The notes under the pieces: model-generated
The model's database searches: none
Seen by the model: only the letters and a program-made list of their open reading frames with translations
What the model was told of the DNA's origin: nothing
Translations under genes and position numbers: made by a program
Assembly (NCBI GenBank): GCA_034521465.1
Contig: JAXHMN010000010.1
Span: 62,001-126,000 of the forward strand
Length of the DNA stretch: 64,000 nt
Reading direction: 5' to 3'
Source: SURF-28 sp034521465
Lineage (GTDB): Bacteria; Bacteroidota; Ignavibacteria; Ignavibacteriales; Melioribacteraceae
Shown here: positions 39,062-49,425 of the stretch, piece after piece
Numbering within the stretch: the stretch's first letter is position 1
Layout of the letters: every line of letters begins with the position of its first letter

Positions 39062-41555
39062 TTATTTGATGAGCAACATTTTTTTACTCTTCGACAACTC
39101 CCCGGCGTCCAAATGGTAAAAATATACTCCACTTGGTAAATTATCAGCATCAAATTCTATCTTATATTCTCCGGGCTGGAGTTCCCTATTCAATAGTATT
39201 TTAATTTCTCTGCCTAAAATATCATAAACAACCAACTTCGTAGAGACGACTTGACGAGTCGTCTCTACAATCGGGATTATGAATTTTATAGTTGTACTCG
39301 GATTAAACGGATTGGGGTAATTTTGTTCGAGAACAAGTTTTGTGGGTAATTCATTGCTTTCATTCGATTCAACAGTTGTGATAAGTGACTTATCATATAT
39401 TGACGAGTATATGTTAAATCCTTCTCCCGGTACACGTGCTTCCGACCAAGTAAATCTAATTTTGTCTTCACCAAAATTCACTGCAAAATCTCGTGTTGGA
39501 TTTTCATTGCTTGTTTCTATTAAAACCTCGTCTCTAATAAGTGTACCATTATTATCGTAAACTTTTATCCAATATTTGCCGTTGAGTTTATAAGTAAGAA
39601 TGAATTCGTTATTATCAATTTTTTGAAGTCCGACTAATTCTCCCCAACCAATTACATTTTCGTGAAGTGCGACAGTATCTCCCTCAAAAGTTTCTACTAA
39701 AATATCAGTCTCATTGTAATAAACATTATAAGACTGCTGCAATGTGACAAGTTTATTTGAACCAACAATAAATTTGCTGCCGTAATTAAATTTCACTTCA
39801 AGATCAGAAATTTTTTCAAAATCAGTATTATAAAATCGTCCGAGGTTATTACTCCTTACCAAAAAAGTAGATTCAGTTACTGGAAATATTCCAATAGAAC
39901 TAAGGTCATTTTCATAGGGAATTTTTTTCTGTTGAATTAATTCCCCTTCATAATTGTACTTGTTGAGCTGAAGTGTATCATTATGTGATGAAGCAGAGAT
40001 GATTTCTTTATTCGGTAATTTCTTCAGTTGAAAAGTTAAGTGCTTGCCTTGTGTGGTGTCTATTAAAACCCAATCAACTAAGTCCCATTTGTCATTATAA
40101 ACTCTAAATCCGGCAGAACGCGGACCATTGTTACTTCCTTTTGTGTATGGAATAAATTTATATCCGAAATCGGAGTAAATTACACTTGAATTTGGCAGAT
40201 TAATTTGCTCTGAAATAAAATTGTTTGCCTTATCAATTTCTCTTCCCTTCCATCCAACTTCATCGCGCCATACGACTAGATAATTATCATTACCCATGTG
40301 CCTTAAAGTTGAAGAGTATTGATTAGCACCGGTTTGATCATCGTTAAGTTTCATCTCTCCGGTTATTTCAAAATTATTCAGTGCTGCTAAGTAGGCATCT
40401 TTATCATGTATTCTTCCGATGAGTAAATTTTCATTTTCATCAAAAACCGGTGTGATTCCAGCTTCAATATAAATGTTATTAACTTCATAAAGAGAATTGA
40501 TAATATCAAAATCACTATTAAGTTCCAAAAGTGCGTGTGCATATTCCCCACCGTAAACTGATTCATCTACTTTATAAGAAAGAACCATCTTCACATTATC
40601 ATTTGTAAATTGAGAGATGCTGAAAGAGTTTATTGAGGGCATGGTTAAACTGTCGTTTATGTTTAGGGTACGTGGTTTATCATACAGCAAACTGCCTTGC
40701 GGACTAACTTTTGTATAATAAATTTTACCGTCGTATGGATGCAGCCAGGTTAGAATAAAATTATCATTTGGATCAGGTACTACTCTTGTTAGTTTTCTTT
40801 CACCATAACTTAAGCTCCAAAGTTCTTCACCTTCACCAAATTCTTGTAAAATTAATGAATCTGTTTTATTGTTGGATTCATCATAAAAATCACATTGCAA
40901 AAAATAGTCTTCATAGAATTCTATTCTATAATAGAGATTGGCATATTGACCCGCAGAATTAGCAGCTGCTGAACTTAAAGTTGCCATTTCTGAAATTACG
41001 TTATCAATACCATCACCAAGATCGGTTATTTCTTCTCCACTATAATCAAAGAATCTTCTTTCATGAATACCGTTGAATGTTCCGATGAGTATAAAGTAAT
41101 CTTCTTTGGGGATTACATCTTTATAGATCCCTAAATAACCGGTACCGCACCATCCCAAGTCAACAGAGCGCAACGGTTTTCTTTCAATCAAATTATTGTT
41201 CTGATCAAAAACCCCAATGCCAAAAGTGTAGATTGAATTATCAAAAAATGATGACGATGCATCATAGAAATTCAAGAAACCATCACCGTCCATTGGAATA
41301 ACTAAAGGCATCTCCCGCCACTTTAAAATTTGATCCAATAGGATTATTACCGGTATCCAGAAATTGAGCATACGAAGCAGAGTTACCATCTCTGTAATCT
41401 CTCCATATTGCAATATTCTTTGAGTCGTTTAAAGAAAAAACTTTTGCTTCCCATTGCTCAAATGTGGATGGATCGTTTTCGGTTGATACCAGTACGGATG
41501 TTTGTGATAATAGAATTGAAACTGAGAAAAGAAATGTTAGTAAAATGAGTTTCAT
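39062..41555 (-). CDS. Large secreted beta-propeller-like protein with T9SS sorting domain, frameshifted
   Basis: About 830 residues. A signal peptide (LLSQ end) precedes repeats of the type IAIWRDYRDGNSASYAQFL, recurring as WRDEVGWKGREID, which resemble beta-propeller blades. The last 90 residues are the T9SS C-terminal sorting domain (QNYPNPFNPSTTIKF, SGVYFYHLDA, KKMLLIK). It should be exported and anchored at the cell surface. The frame changes near 41305. Within the sorting domain, a palindromic element at 39240-39268 is translated as part of the loop ETTRQVVSTK. Function unknown. Confidence 0.75.
39240..39268. repeat. GTAGAGACG palindrome inside a T9SS sorting-domain coding region
   Basis: GTAGAGACGACT (39240-39251) and AGTCGTCTCTAC (39257-39268) form a 12-bp perfect inverted repeat with a 5-base loop. 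It shares its ends with the intergenic palindrome at 7769-7796. In the coding strand it is in frame, adding about ten residues between two strands of the sorting domain. Confidence 0.75.
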
Positions 41556-41709
41556 TTAAAACCCCTGAAAATCATTTGCATGATAAATATTTATAACATT
41601 ATTATCAATATTTGGTGAAGGATTTTGAATTTGAAAAAACGTAAACCGGTGCTCACCCCTTCCAACACCGGTTCACGTTAGTCTGTTGGGAGGTACTAAT
41701 TACCGAAAA

Positions 41710-42747
41710 TTATATCCCAAATATTTTTTTCTTTTTACGGTTGTTCCAATATTCCCGGTAATTTTCTTGAGAGATTAATCCAATCGGGCCATCGTAAATA
41801 CCGCCGTCCAAATAGCCGTCGTAAACACGAACCGCAATTACATTTTTGCTTCCGGCATTTAATATTCCGCGAGATATGTAGTAACCTCTAAATTGCTGAT
41901 ACTCTCTGTCGAAAGAATTTCTGCGCGGATCGTCGTAAATTTGCCCAGTTGCTCCTACCTTTTCACCATTAACAAATGCTTCATCTAAGTCATCAATTCT
42001 ACCGAGCACCAAAACAGCACGGTCAACATCAAAATCGGATGGAATTTCTATTGTAATACGGTACCAGGCATAGCCGTCATAATCTTGCCAACCTCTAGTT
42101 TCCCAAGTTCCGGGAACAATTATTTGATCCCAATCGCTATCATCATAATCAGTTTCTTTCCATTCCAAATTATCGCCAAGTTTAAACTTCCATTCACCCT
42201 CTAAATTTATATCAAGTTTCATTCCTTGAGTATATGCAAAGATTCCGATATCACCACTTACAATTCCGCCATCGAGTTGAGCATCATAAACCCGAACTGT
42301 GATATAATTTGATCCACTGTTTAAATAGTCTTGAGGAATTGGATAACTTCTAAATGAATTGTACGCCGTGTTATAATTTGGCGGAAAATCCCCCGATTTT
42401 CCAATCAATTTTCCGTTTAAGTAAACCTCATCAACGTCATCAATAAATCCCAAATTCACTTTCAGACTATAACCTATAACTTCTTCCGGAATATTAAAAT
42501 CTGTGCGGTACCAAGCATAACCGTTGTAACCGTGAAAACCTTCCGATTCCCAAGAAGACGGAACTCCGATTTCCTCCCAACCGCTGTCATCATAATTAGG
42601 GTCAGCCCATTTCATATCATCACCGATTGAGAACTTCCAGTAACCTTTTAAGTTAACCACCTTTGTCCATTCGTTAGCCCTAATTGACGCACTCAACATT
42701 AAAGTGGCTAGTAAAATTGTTGTAATATTTTGTCTAAAGTTTTTCAT
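41710..42747 (-). CDS. Secreted protein with two tandem jelly-roll (GH2-type sugar-binding) domains
   Basis: A 345-residue protein after start choice at MKNFRQNITTILL, since an upstream ATG at 42795 only adds non-signal residues. A signal peptide is followed by two repeats of about 150 residues (28-172 and 178-330). Each has LKGYWKFSIGDD or LEGEWKFKLGDN, a W-[DE]-x-I-x-VP strand, GYAWYR and [YN]LNGKLIG-type turns. These match galactose-binding-like domains found before beta-galactosidases, but no catalytic domain follows. It probably binds a glycan. The 3' end is IFGI. It lies in a cluster with a small secreted repeat protein and a two-component system. Confidence 0.72.
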   Translation of the reverse strand: MKNFRQNITTILLATLMLSASIRANEWTKVVNLKGYWKFSIGDDMKWADPNYDDSGWEEIGVPSSWESEGFHGYNGYAWYRTDFNIPEEVIGYSLKVNLGFIDDVDEVYLNGKLIGKSGDFPPNYNTAYNSFRSYPIPQDYLNSGSNYITVRVYDAQLDGGIVSGDIGIFAYTQGMKLDINLEGEWKFKLGDNLEWKETDYDDSDWDQIIVPGTWETRGWQDYDGYAWYRITIEIPSDFDVDRAVLVLGRIDDLDEAFVNGEKVGATGQIYDDPRRNSFDREYQQFRGYYISRGILNAGSKNVIAVRVYDGYLDGGIYDGPIGLISQENYREYWNNRKKKKIFGI

Positions 42748-42836
42748 TTTGTTTTCATAAAATTCGCTAAAACCGGCGATTAATTTGTTTATCATGTGTA
42801 ATTAATTGTCACCAATTGTCACGAACTCATTAACTT

Positions 42837-43244
42837 TTAATTACGAACAAATTCTGTTTCAGTTTCTATAAGGTATTCAGCAACAATTGCATTGAGCATA
42901 TGTTTAACTCTTTCGTTCTCAGAAGACTTTGCTGTATCTAACACTTTCATTAAAGCTTCTCTGTCACCGATTTTATAAATAGTCATTGCAATCAAGATAA
43001 TGTTTGAAGGTTCTTCTTCACTTTCCAATTTGTCCACTAAAGTTTCAACCACTGCTTCAATTTGATATTTGCCAGCAAAGTAAACCGAGCTTCTCATTAA
43101 TCCGTTATTTTCTGAGTTAATTCCTGAGATTAGATTTTCAATTTCTTTTTCGGAAAAGCTTTCGTGAACTTGTGCTTGAGTTAAAGTTACACTTAACAAT
43201 ACGGCTACTGTTACAATGAGTAAAGATGATTTGAAAGTTTTCAT
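42837..43244 (-). CDS. Small secreted helical-repeat protein (paralogue of 21881-22285)
   Basis: A 135-residue protein: signal peptide ending TQAQ, then FSEKEIENLISGINSEN and GLMRSSVYFAGKYQ, which match the gene at 21881 over the whole length. The mature part is helical in HEAT-like style (IILIAMTIYKIGDREALM). It begins 105 bases after the response regulator stop and may be under control of that two-component system. GGAGGCAGC precedes the ATG. Function unknown; two copies in one window suggest a lineage-specific family. Confidence 0.7.
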   Translation of the reverse strand: MKTFKSSLLIVTVAVLLSVTLTQAQVHESFSEKEIENLISGINSENNGLMRSSVYFAGKYQIEAVVETLVDKLESEEEPSNIILIAMTIYKIGDREALMKVLDTAKSSENERVKHMLNAIVAEYLIETETEFVRN

Positions 43245-43349
43245 GGCTGCCTCCTTTGTGTTAAATTATCTACTACAAATCTACAGAGGCAGTTTGTAAT
43301 CGTTGTCAAATACAAGTAATTGATTGTAATGAAATGTCACGGTGTTTCA

Positions 43350-44036
43350 CTATGTACTTACAAGCTTATATCCTATCCCGTGAACAGTTAAAATAATTTT
43401 CGGATGGTTCGGATCTTTCTCAATTTTTTGTCGCAGCTTTAGTATAAAGTTATCGACAGTACGGGAGGTTGTGTAAACATCTTCACCCCAAACGTTTGTT
43501 AGGAGCTCATCTCTGCTAACCGTCTTATTTCGTTTTTTCCATAAGTGATGTAATACTTGAAATTCTTTGTGAGACATTTGAACATCTTTTCCTTCATCAA
43601 ATGCATTGAATGAATCGAAATTTACATCAAGTTTCCCAATCTTTATCTTCTCTTGTTGATTTGATGCCGATCCTTCAGTTCTTCTAAGAATTGCTTTGAT
43701 GCGTGCAAGCAGTTCACGCAGACTGAATGGTTTTGTTACGTAATCGTCTGCTCCTAATTCTAAGCCCAAGACTTTATCAATTTCTTCACCTTTAGCTGTA
43801 AGTAAAATGATAGAAGTATTATTTCCTTCCTTTCTCAAAGTTTTACAAACATCAAAACCGGAAAGCTTAGGCAGCATAACATCGAGTAAAACTAAATCAT
43901 AATTATTCTCGCGAATTGATTTTAATGCTGTTTCACCATCTTCTACCGTTTCAACTTCGTAGTTCTCAAATTCAAGATTATCTTTTAATCCCAAGCGCAT
44001 GCTTGGTTCATCTTCAACTATTAATATTTTCGACAT
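43350..44036 (-). CDS. OmpR/PhoB-family response regulator
   Basis: A 228-residue transcriptional regulator. Receiver domain residues 1-120 with phospho-acceptor Asp52 (LVLLDVMLPKLSGF), Thr80 and Lys102. The C-terminal winged-helix domain (residues 130-228) shows DVQMSHKEFQVLHHLWK and VDNFILKLRQKIEKDP. It is regulated by the kinase encoded 17 bases upstream, since the two are in tandem with kinase first. GGAGG precedes the ATG. Likely targets include the downstream secreted genes, by position. Confidence 0.93.
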   Translation of the reverse strand: MSKILIVEDEPSMRLGLKDNLEFENYEVETVEDGETALKSIRENNYDLVLLDVMLPKLSGFDVCKTLRKEGNNTSIILLTAKGEEIDKVLGLELGADDYVTKPFSLRELLARIKAILRRTEGSASNQQEKIKIGKLDVNFDSFNAFDEGKDVQMSHKEFQVLHHLWKKRNKTVSRDELLTNVWGEDVYTTSRTVDNFILKLRQKIEKDPNHPKIILTVHGIGYKLVST

Positions 44037-44053
44037 ATCTCCTCCGTAAGCTC

Positions 44054-45606
44054 CTAAGCTGAGTTTTTTGTAGAATTAAAAATTATTCTAAACGTTGAAC
44101 CGTTTCCTTCATTGCTCTCAAGTTCTATTTTTGCATTATGAGAATCAATAACGTGTTTTACTATTGTTAGACCAAGTCCGGTTCCCTTTGTATCATGCAC
44201 TAGTCCGGTTGAAACACGGAAAAACTTATCGAATATTTTATGCTGATCTTCTTTTGAAATCCCGATCCCTTTATCAACAACTTCGATTGCCGGTTTACTA
44301 TTATAGTACAATGTCTTCAATTCTATAAATTTGTCCTCTTTGCTGTATTTTGCTGCATTGTCAACTAAATTAATAACTGCTTCGGTTATGGCTTCGCGAT
44401 CAAGTTCTAATTCCGGCATTTGTTCATTTGAACTAATTTTAAATGTAAAACCCTTCGTCTCAAGATGATATTTATAATTTTCATAAACTTGAGTAATTAA
44501 CTCATTTAGATCAGCCGGTTGAAAATTATATTTTCTCTTCCCGGATTCAATTTTTGAGAAGCTTAATATTGAGTTTACAATTCTACTTAACCGGTTAGAT
44601 TCTTGACTAATTACTCTATAATATTCCTTTTTCTTTTCTTCTGTTTTCACTCTTTCCATTTCAAGCGTTTCGGAATACATACTTATTAAAGCAAGTGGTG
44701 TTCGTAATTCATGAGAAACATTTGAAACAAAATCAGATTTTATCTGAGCTAATTTTATTTCTTGACGAATATTACGATAGATAATAATTACGCCCACAAT
44801 AACTACAATATTCATTAGGACTATCAGCAGTAAATTCGTATAAGTTCTTTCTGCTATTAATCCGCCAAGTGTTCTTCCTTTCAAGATTATTCCTAAGTTC
44901 ATAATCCGGGATAAGCCAAAGTGAGCTTGTTACTTCTGCTTCTTTGTCTTCGATAGATTCATCAAAATTAAAATTGTGAGTATCAGTTTTTCGAATTACA
45001 CGAAATTGCAAATTCATTTCCTGCCGCTTCTAATATGACCGGGCGAAGGACTTCATCTATAAATCGGGAAGTATTTAATTCTAATACTGCGAGGATTTCT
45101 TTATCTGTATTGTTAAGGAGTACTGCCAAAAACTGTCTCTGATTAATTCCCGATTCAAGAGGTTCAATTTTCCTGTATTCTGCTTTAATATATCTAAATA
45201 ATCTTTCAACTTTCTGACTGTTATTTTCTATGATAGTTTTAATGTTTTCTTCGCTATTGGCTTCTTCTCGCTTTAGACTATATCCGTCACTCAATGTTGA
45301 GTCATTAAAAACATACAACTGTAAAAGTGATTTGTTTTTTTGAAATAAATCATCCACATCTTTTTTGGAGAGTTTAATTTTATCCGAGGTTAACTTTGAG
45401 TTAATTTCATTCACCCAATTAGTAACTATTAAATCAGAATATTGGTTGACGGAATTTAGAATTACATCAAGCTGATTTTTATAAATTTCTTCAATTACTT
45501 TTTCGGTTTCGTTTAGAGAGGTAATTTCGTAAACAGAGTAGCTGATTGCCGGGATCAGTACGACGAACAATAAGGGCAATATAATTTTCTTTAGTGTACT
45601 GTTCAT
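44054..45606 (-). CDS. Transmembrane sensor histidine kinase, frameshifted
   Basis: About 517 residues. A membrane helix at residues 7-24 and a second near residues 240-260 (NLLLIVLMNIVVIVGVIII) flank a periplasmic sensor of about 210 residues. The HisKA has His in VSNVSHELRTPLALIS, and the HATPase_c has NLVDNAAKYS, VVDKGIGIS and GTGLGLTIVKHVI. Two frame changes, near 45000 and 44895, break the sensor region. The second membrane helix and catalytic part read cleanly. It is paired with the OmpR-type regulator. The stimulus cannot be guessed from the sensor sequence. Confidence 0.85.
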
Positions 45607-45689
45607 AGTTCAAAAATAATAATTAATCACAAAAGAAAAATTATGCAAAGTTTTGCGAAAGTAGAGATATTTTAATTTGTGAGAATCCG

Positions 45690-46226
45690 TTAGATTTTCG
45701 CCGAGTAAAGTAGATCAATTAAGGTTCCCTCTAACAGAACATCGTAAGATATGCTGGTGAGAAAAGGAGATTTATCAAAAGTTTCAATTTCCGAAAAAAC
45801 CGGCAGTAAATTTACATCCTTGATTTCTGCTTCTATAACAGCTCGAGTAAAACATAAAGATGCTTCAGTGAACTTTTGGTTATCTTCCAATTGCAACTTT
45901 AGAAGAATTCGTTTGCCGAATTGGTTGGGAATACATGCTTTTAGATAACGCCTATCATCTTCGTAACTAATTGCATAAATCAGTGAATCAGCATAAACCG
46001 TTTGGTCTTTAAGAGATAATAAAAAGTTATCATCGGATATTTTATTATTAGTTCTGCTGATGAAAAATGTGAATGGCTTTAAATTAACTTCTTCCATCGC
46101 TTCCTGGTAAGAAAGATATTTTGATTGACTTGTAGTATCGGTTGACAGATAAAAACAAAATCCGATGTAAACCAGGAGAGAAAATAAAAAAAGAATTTTC
46201 TTAATATTTCGCCTGACAGTTTTCAT
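45690..46226 (-). CDS. Unrecognised membrane-anchored protein
   Basis: A 178-residue protein with an N-terminal membrane helix (residues 10-26, ILFLFSLLVYIGFCFYL) and a mainly beta soluble region. I do not recognise a family. It lies 83 bases upstream of the two-component system on the same strand and could belong to that unit, for example as an accessory sensor or inhibitor. No conserved cysteine pair or catalytic motif is seen. Confidence 0.55.
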   Translation of the reverse strand: MKTVRRNIKKILFLFSLLVYIGFCFYLSTDTTSQSKYLSYQEAMEEVNLKPFTFFISRTNNKISDDNFLLSLKDQTVYADSLIYAISYEDDRRYLKACIPNQFGKRILLKLQLEDNQKFTEASLCFTRAVIEAEIKDVNLLPVFSEIETFDKSPFLTSISYDVLLEGTLIDLLYSAKI

Positions 46227-46239
46227 GCGTTTAAAATAG

Positions 46240-46284
46240 AAAAGTGCCGCATCAATAAAAACTCAAATCTGATACGACACTTTT
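46240..46284 (-). terminator. Hairpin terminator with wobble pairs
   Basis: On the minus strand AAAAGTGTCGTATCA pairs with TGATGCGGCACTTTT through a 15-base loop. Two positions are G-U only on this strand, which gives its direction. T-rich sequence follows the stem. It sits between a 35-residue membrane gene and the 178-residue gene. Confidence 0.7.
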
Positions 46285-46304
46285 ACCAGCCAAAAAATAT
46301 CTAT

Positions 46305-46412
46305 TTAATCATTATTCTTACTTTTGTACGCAACGTATGAAATGAAGAGAACTCCAACAACAAATGAAGTGAATAAAAGTAATGCCGAATATACTATTGT
46401 GCTTAATGCCAC
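46305..46412 (-). CDS. 35-residue single-helix membrane protein
   Basis: Reading on the minus strand, GTG at 46412 starts a peptide MALSTIVYSALLLFTSFVV followed by ISYVAYKSKNND. It has one membrane helix (residues 6-28) and a short polar tail. The ribosome site AAGGAG is 10 bases before the GTG, and a terminator follows. It is too short for most automatic callers. No family is recognised; the shape fits small membrane regulators. Confidence 0.45.
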   Translation of the reverse strand: MALSTIVYSALLLFTSFVVGVLFISYVAYKSKNND

Positions 46413-46539
46413 GTAATAAGACTCCTTGTATTTTTGTTTCTAAAATAATACAATTAGTCTGCTAATCACAATGATATTTATCACATTGTTTAATTTTATT
46501 ATAGTTTTTATAAATTAATTACCGGAGACTGGGTTTAAA

Positions 46540-46788
46540 TTACCGGGACGGCGAACTTAGGTGGGCGTCGTCTGTCTCCGTTTGTTGATTTATTGACGAA
46601 ATAGAACTTTTAACTACTTCTAAATTTTCAAAATTTTTGAATCTCCCTTTCAAACGAACTATTTCTTCCGTTAAAAGAACTAAATAAAATTCATCCAATG
46701 ATTCGACAACACCGGTAACTGACTTGCTTTTCGAAGAAACCGGATTCGGGAAAGTATATTTTACAATATCACCTACTTTTATATCCAT
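46540..46788 (-). CDS. Unrecognised 82-residue protein
   Basis: Short cytoplasmic protein beginning MDIKVGDIVKYTFPNPVSSK. The first 60 residues look like a small SH3-like beta barrel (VGDIVKYTF, VTGVVESLDEFYLVLL). The tail is Ser/Thr-rich. It stands alone between two genes of the same strand. No known family assigned. Confidence 0.5.
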   Translation of the reverse strand: MDIKVGDIVKYTFPNPVSSKSKSVTGVVESLDEFYLVLLTEEIVRLKGRFKNFENLEVVKSSISSINQQTETDDAHLSSPSR

Positions 46789-46857
46789 ATATTTCCTTAT
46801 TAATTAATGTAAACCTATTCAGAGAGGTATTCTAAAAGCTGTAAATCGGAAATTAGA

Positions 46858-47488
46858 TTAACGAATTTCAGGCTTTTCAAAATGCTGATAATCTTTTCTT
46901 GACTTCCAATCGCCGCCCCACTGCCAGCCCTTTTCTTTTAAATACTTTCACTACAATTGAATTTGAATCTATCGTTCCTATTTCATTTTTATCATACTTT
47001 GCTCCTTTTGGAAGAACTTTTTTGCCTTTAACAAAAGGGTTTTGAAGCGGGTTGATATCTATAGCGACTCCATATGAATGATTAGATAATTTATCCGATC
47101 CATCAATTTTTCTATAGTTGAAAGCGGATGTGTTATTATCATTCATCGATCTATTATCGTCCCAACCGTAATGTACAATTGGAATTACTTTCTCGATCGG
47201 GAATCTTTTTGAAAGTATAACATCAAAAATTTCTTTGACTTCAGCAGAAATATTTCTGTGGAGCAAAAGTTGTCCCTTGTGAATTTTATTATCATAGCCG
47301 TTATAAAGAACGGTAATTAAAGTAAGATTCTTTTTTATTTCTAAGGGAATGTCGAGTCCATCTACGGCATCTTCAAAACTTAACTCGCTGTCCACAACAA
47401 TACTGTTGCTGAATTCTTGCATAGTCGCTTCTTCATTTAATTGAATGAAAAAATAAATTGTTAAAAATATTTTTATTGCTAAAAACAT
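46858..47488 (-). CDS. M15 family D-alanyl-D-alanine carboxypeptidase-like peptidase, frameshifted
   Basis: About 209 residues with an N-terminal signal helix. The M15 motif SNHSYGVAIDINPLQNP holds two zinc ligands (His and Asp). A frame change near 46920 hides the C-terminal third ligand: corrected, it reads GWQWGGDWKSRKDYQHF. Such enzymes trim the peptide stem of peptidoglycan, releasing D-Ala. The upstream region is divergent from the DUF2779 gene. Confidence 0.85.
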
Positions 47489-47605
47489 CTTCGGTTAATA
47501 TAAGATTTTTTCATTTATGAAATTAATCAAAACGCAAATTTTCAATCCAGTCGATTTAGTTTTGGGATAATTTATAGTATGTTGAGATTAAAATTTTAGT
47601 TGAAA

Positions 47606-49090
47606 ATGAAATCCTCATATTTACTCAGCAAATCTTCGTTTCTTAAAGGACTTCAGTGCGATAAGCATTTATTCCTTTACAAATACAAGAAAGAATTACT
47701 CGATCCACTAACTGAAATGCAGGAAGCAATATTTTCACGCGGCACTGATGTAGGAAAATTGGCTCAACAACTTTTCCCCGGTGGAATCGATGCTACTCCA
47801 AAATCTCTTAAAAGATTTGGTGAATCTGCCGAACTTACAAAGTCTTTACTTCAAAATGATGAGCAGATTATTTACGAAGCAACTTTCATTAATGACGCAG
47901 TATTGGCCGCAGCGGATATTGTGGTAAAACAAAATGATGAGTTAAGTATTTACGAAGTGAAAAGCTCAACTTCTGTAAATGAAGTTCACATAAATGATGC
48001 GGCTGTTCAGTATTGGATAATTAGTAATCTCGGTTATAAGATTAATGATATTGCCATTGTTTATATCAACAATCAATATGAAAGAGAAGGTGAGCTCGAC
48101 TTAAATTCACTTTTTAACGTTGAATCTGTTTTGGATTTTGTACTTCCGAAACAAACTTTTGTGACTGAAGAAGTAAAACGTCAGAAAAACATTTTAGGGA
48201 GAAAATCCGTTCCGGAAGTGAAGATTGGAATGCATTGTACCGATCCATATCCTTGCGGATTTATCGGTCATTGTTGGAAACACATTCCGGAGAATTCCAT
48301 TTTCGATATTTCCGGAATGCACCTCCGAAAAAAGTTTGAGCTGTACGAGCAAGGGGTTGTTAAAGTAAAAGATATTCCAATTGATTTTGGATTAAATAAA
48401 AACCAGCAGCTTCAAGTTGAAGGAATTTTGAACGACACTACAATCATAGATAAAGAAGCAATTAAAATGTTTTTAGATACATTGAGCTACCCAATGTATT
48501 TTGTTGATTTCGAATCATTCCAACCACCTGTACCTCTTTACGATAATTCAAGACCCTATCAGCAAATTCCTTTTCAATATTCGGTGCATTACAAGGAAAA
48601 TCCTAAAGCAAATCTTGAACATCACGAATTTATTGCCGATCCCGACTCCGATCCCAGAATACCATTCATTGAAAACTTGTTAAAAGCTGTCGGAGATAAC
48701 GGGGATATCATTGTTTACAACAAGTCGTTTGAAATAACAAGAATGAAAGAGATTGCCGAAGTATTTCCCAAATACAAAAAAGAAATAACCTCCGTAATTG
48801 CCCGGATAAAAGATTTGATGCTGCCGTTTCAAAAGAAATATTATTACACCCCTGAAATGAACGGCTCCTATTCTATCAAGTATGTTTTACCGGCGCTGGT
48901 ACCGGAATTAAGTTATGATAATATGGAAATTGCCGACGGCGGAACTGCATCGCTTGCATATGAAAGCTTACTTAGTTTAGATGACTTTATAAAAATTGAT
49001 GAAATAAAAAAGCAGCTTTTGGAATACTGTAAATTGGACACACTTGCGATGGTTAGGATTTTGGAGAAATTGGAGAGAGTGATTAATTAA
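47606..49090 (+). CDS. DUF2779 protein: Cas4-like Fe-S nuclease fused to a DEDD-type exonuclease domain
   Basis: A 494-residue protein. The N-terminal half has the PD-(D/E)xK pattern of Cas4-type nucleases: Asp104 in AAADIVV, Glu117 and Lys119 in YEVKSS. Four cysteines (18, 211, 217, 223) are placed to hold an Fe-S cluster. The C-terminal half has an RNase H-like exonuclease pattern: Asp301 and Glu303 in FVDFESF, Asp403 and Asp478 in YCKLDTLAM. Together this describes a DUF2779 protein. A nucleic-acid repair or defence role is probable but unproven. Start at ATG 47606; a TTG six bases earlier is in frame. It is convergent with HepT, overlapping by 4 bases. Confidence 0.8.
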   Translation: MKSSYLLSKSSFLKGLQCDKHLFLYKYKKELLDPLTEMQEAIFSRGTDVGKLAQQLFPGGIDATPKSLKRFGESAELTKSLLQNDEQIIYEATFINDAVLAAADIVVKQNDELSIYEVKSSTSVNEVHINDAAVQYWIISNLGYKINDIAIVYINNQYEREGELDLNSLFNVESVLDFVLPKQTFVTEEVKRQKNILGRKSVPEVKIGMHCTDPYPCGFIGHCWKHIPENSIFDISGMHLRKKFELYEQGVVKVKDIPIDFGLNKNQQLQVEGILNDTTIIDKEAIKMFLDTLSYPMYFVDFESFQPPVPLYDNSRPYQQIPFQYSVHYKENPKANLEHHEFIADPDSDPRIPFIENLLKAVGDNGDIIVYNKSFEITRMKEIAEVFPKYKKEITSVIARIKDLMLPFQKKYYYTPEMNGSYSIKYVLPALVPELSYDNMEIADGGTASLAYESLLSLDDFIKIDEIKKQLLEYCKLDTLAMVRILEKLERVIN

Positions 49091-49425
49091 TCACTGAGCA
49101 GTATTTGAAGTTCTGTTTCAAGGGGTATCAATTCATTTTCAATTATAAACCAAATAATTGAGTAATCAACCCCAAAATAATCATGGACTATCCGATTTCT
49201 AATACCCCTTAGTTTTGACCATGGAATATTTTGAGATTTTGATTTTAGGTCATCTGGAATTCTATTTGATGCTTCACCAATAATTTCAATATTTCTTACA
49301 ACCGCATCTTTAACTAATTCATCAACCATAAAAGATTCATAAGTTTTATTCTCTGTATAAACCTTAATTTTGTTTATAGAGATTAGAATATCCCTTATTA
49401 GCAATTTTGAATCTCTTTTAGACAT
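49087..49425 (-). CDS. HepT-like ribonuclease toxin (DUF86)
   Basis: A 112-residue HEPN-fold protein. The catalytic R-x4-H motif is Arg76 to His81 in RNRIVHDY, with Tyr83 as the expected modification site for the partner. The WSKLRGIRNRIVHDYFGVD segment is the DUF86 signature. It is translated with the nucleotidyltransferase gene, overlapping by 8 bases, as in MntA/HepT systems. In these, the HEPN protein is an RNase that the MntA partner silences by AMPylation of the tyrosine. Length and motifs are complete. Confidence 0.88.
   Translation of the reverse strand: MSKRDSKLLIRDILISINKIKVYTENKTYESFMVDELVKDAVVRNIEIIGEASNRIPDDLKSKSQNIPWSKLRGIRNRIVHDYFGVDYSIIWFIIENELIPLETELQILLSD

Noticed and set aside
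41710..42747. Beta-galactosidase (GH2) enzyme
   Set aside because: Both repeats are jelly-roll domains; no TIM-barrel or catalytic Glu pair is present.
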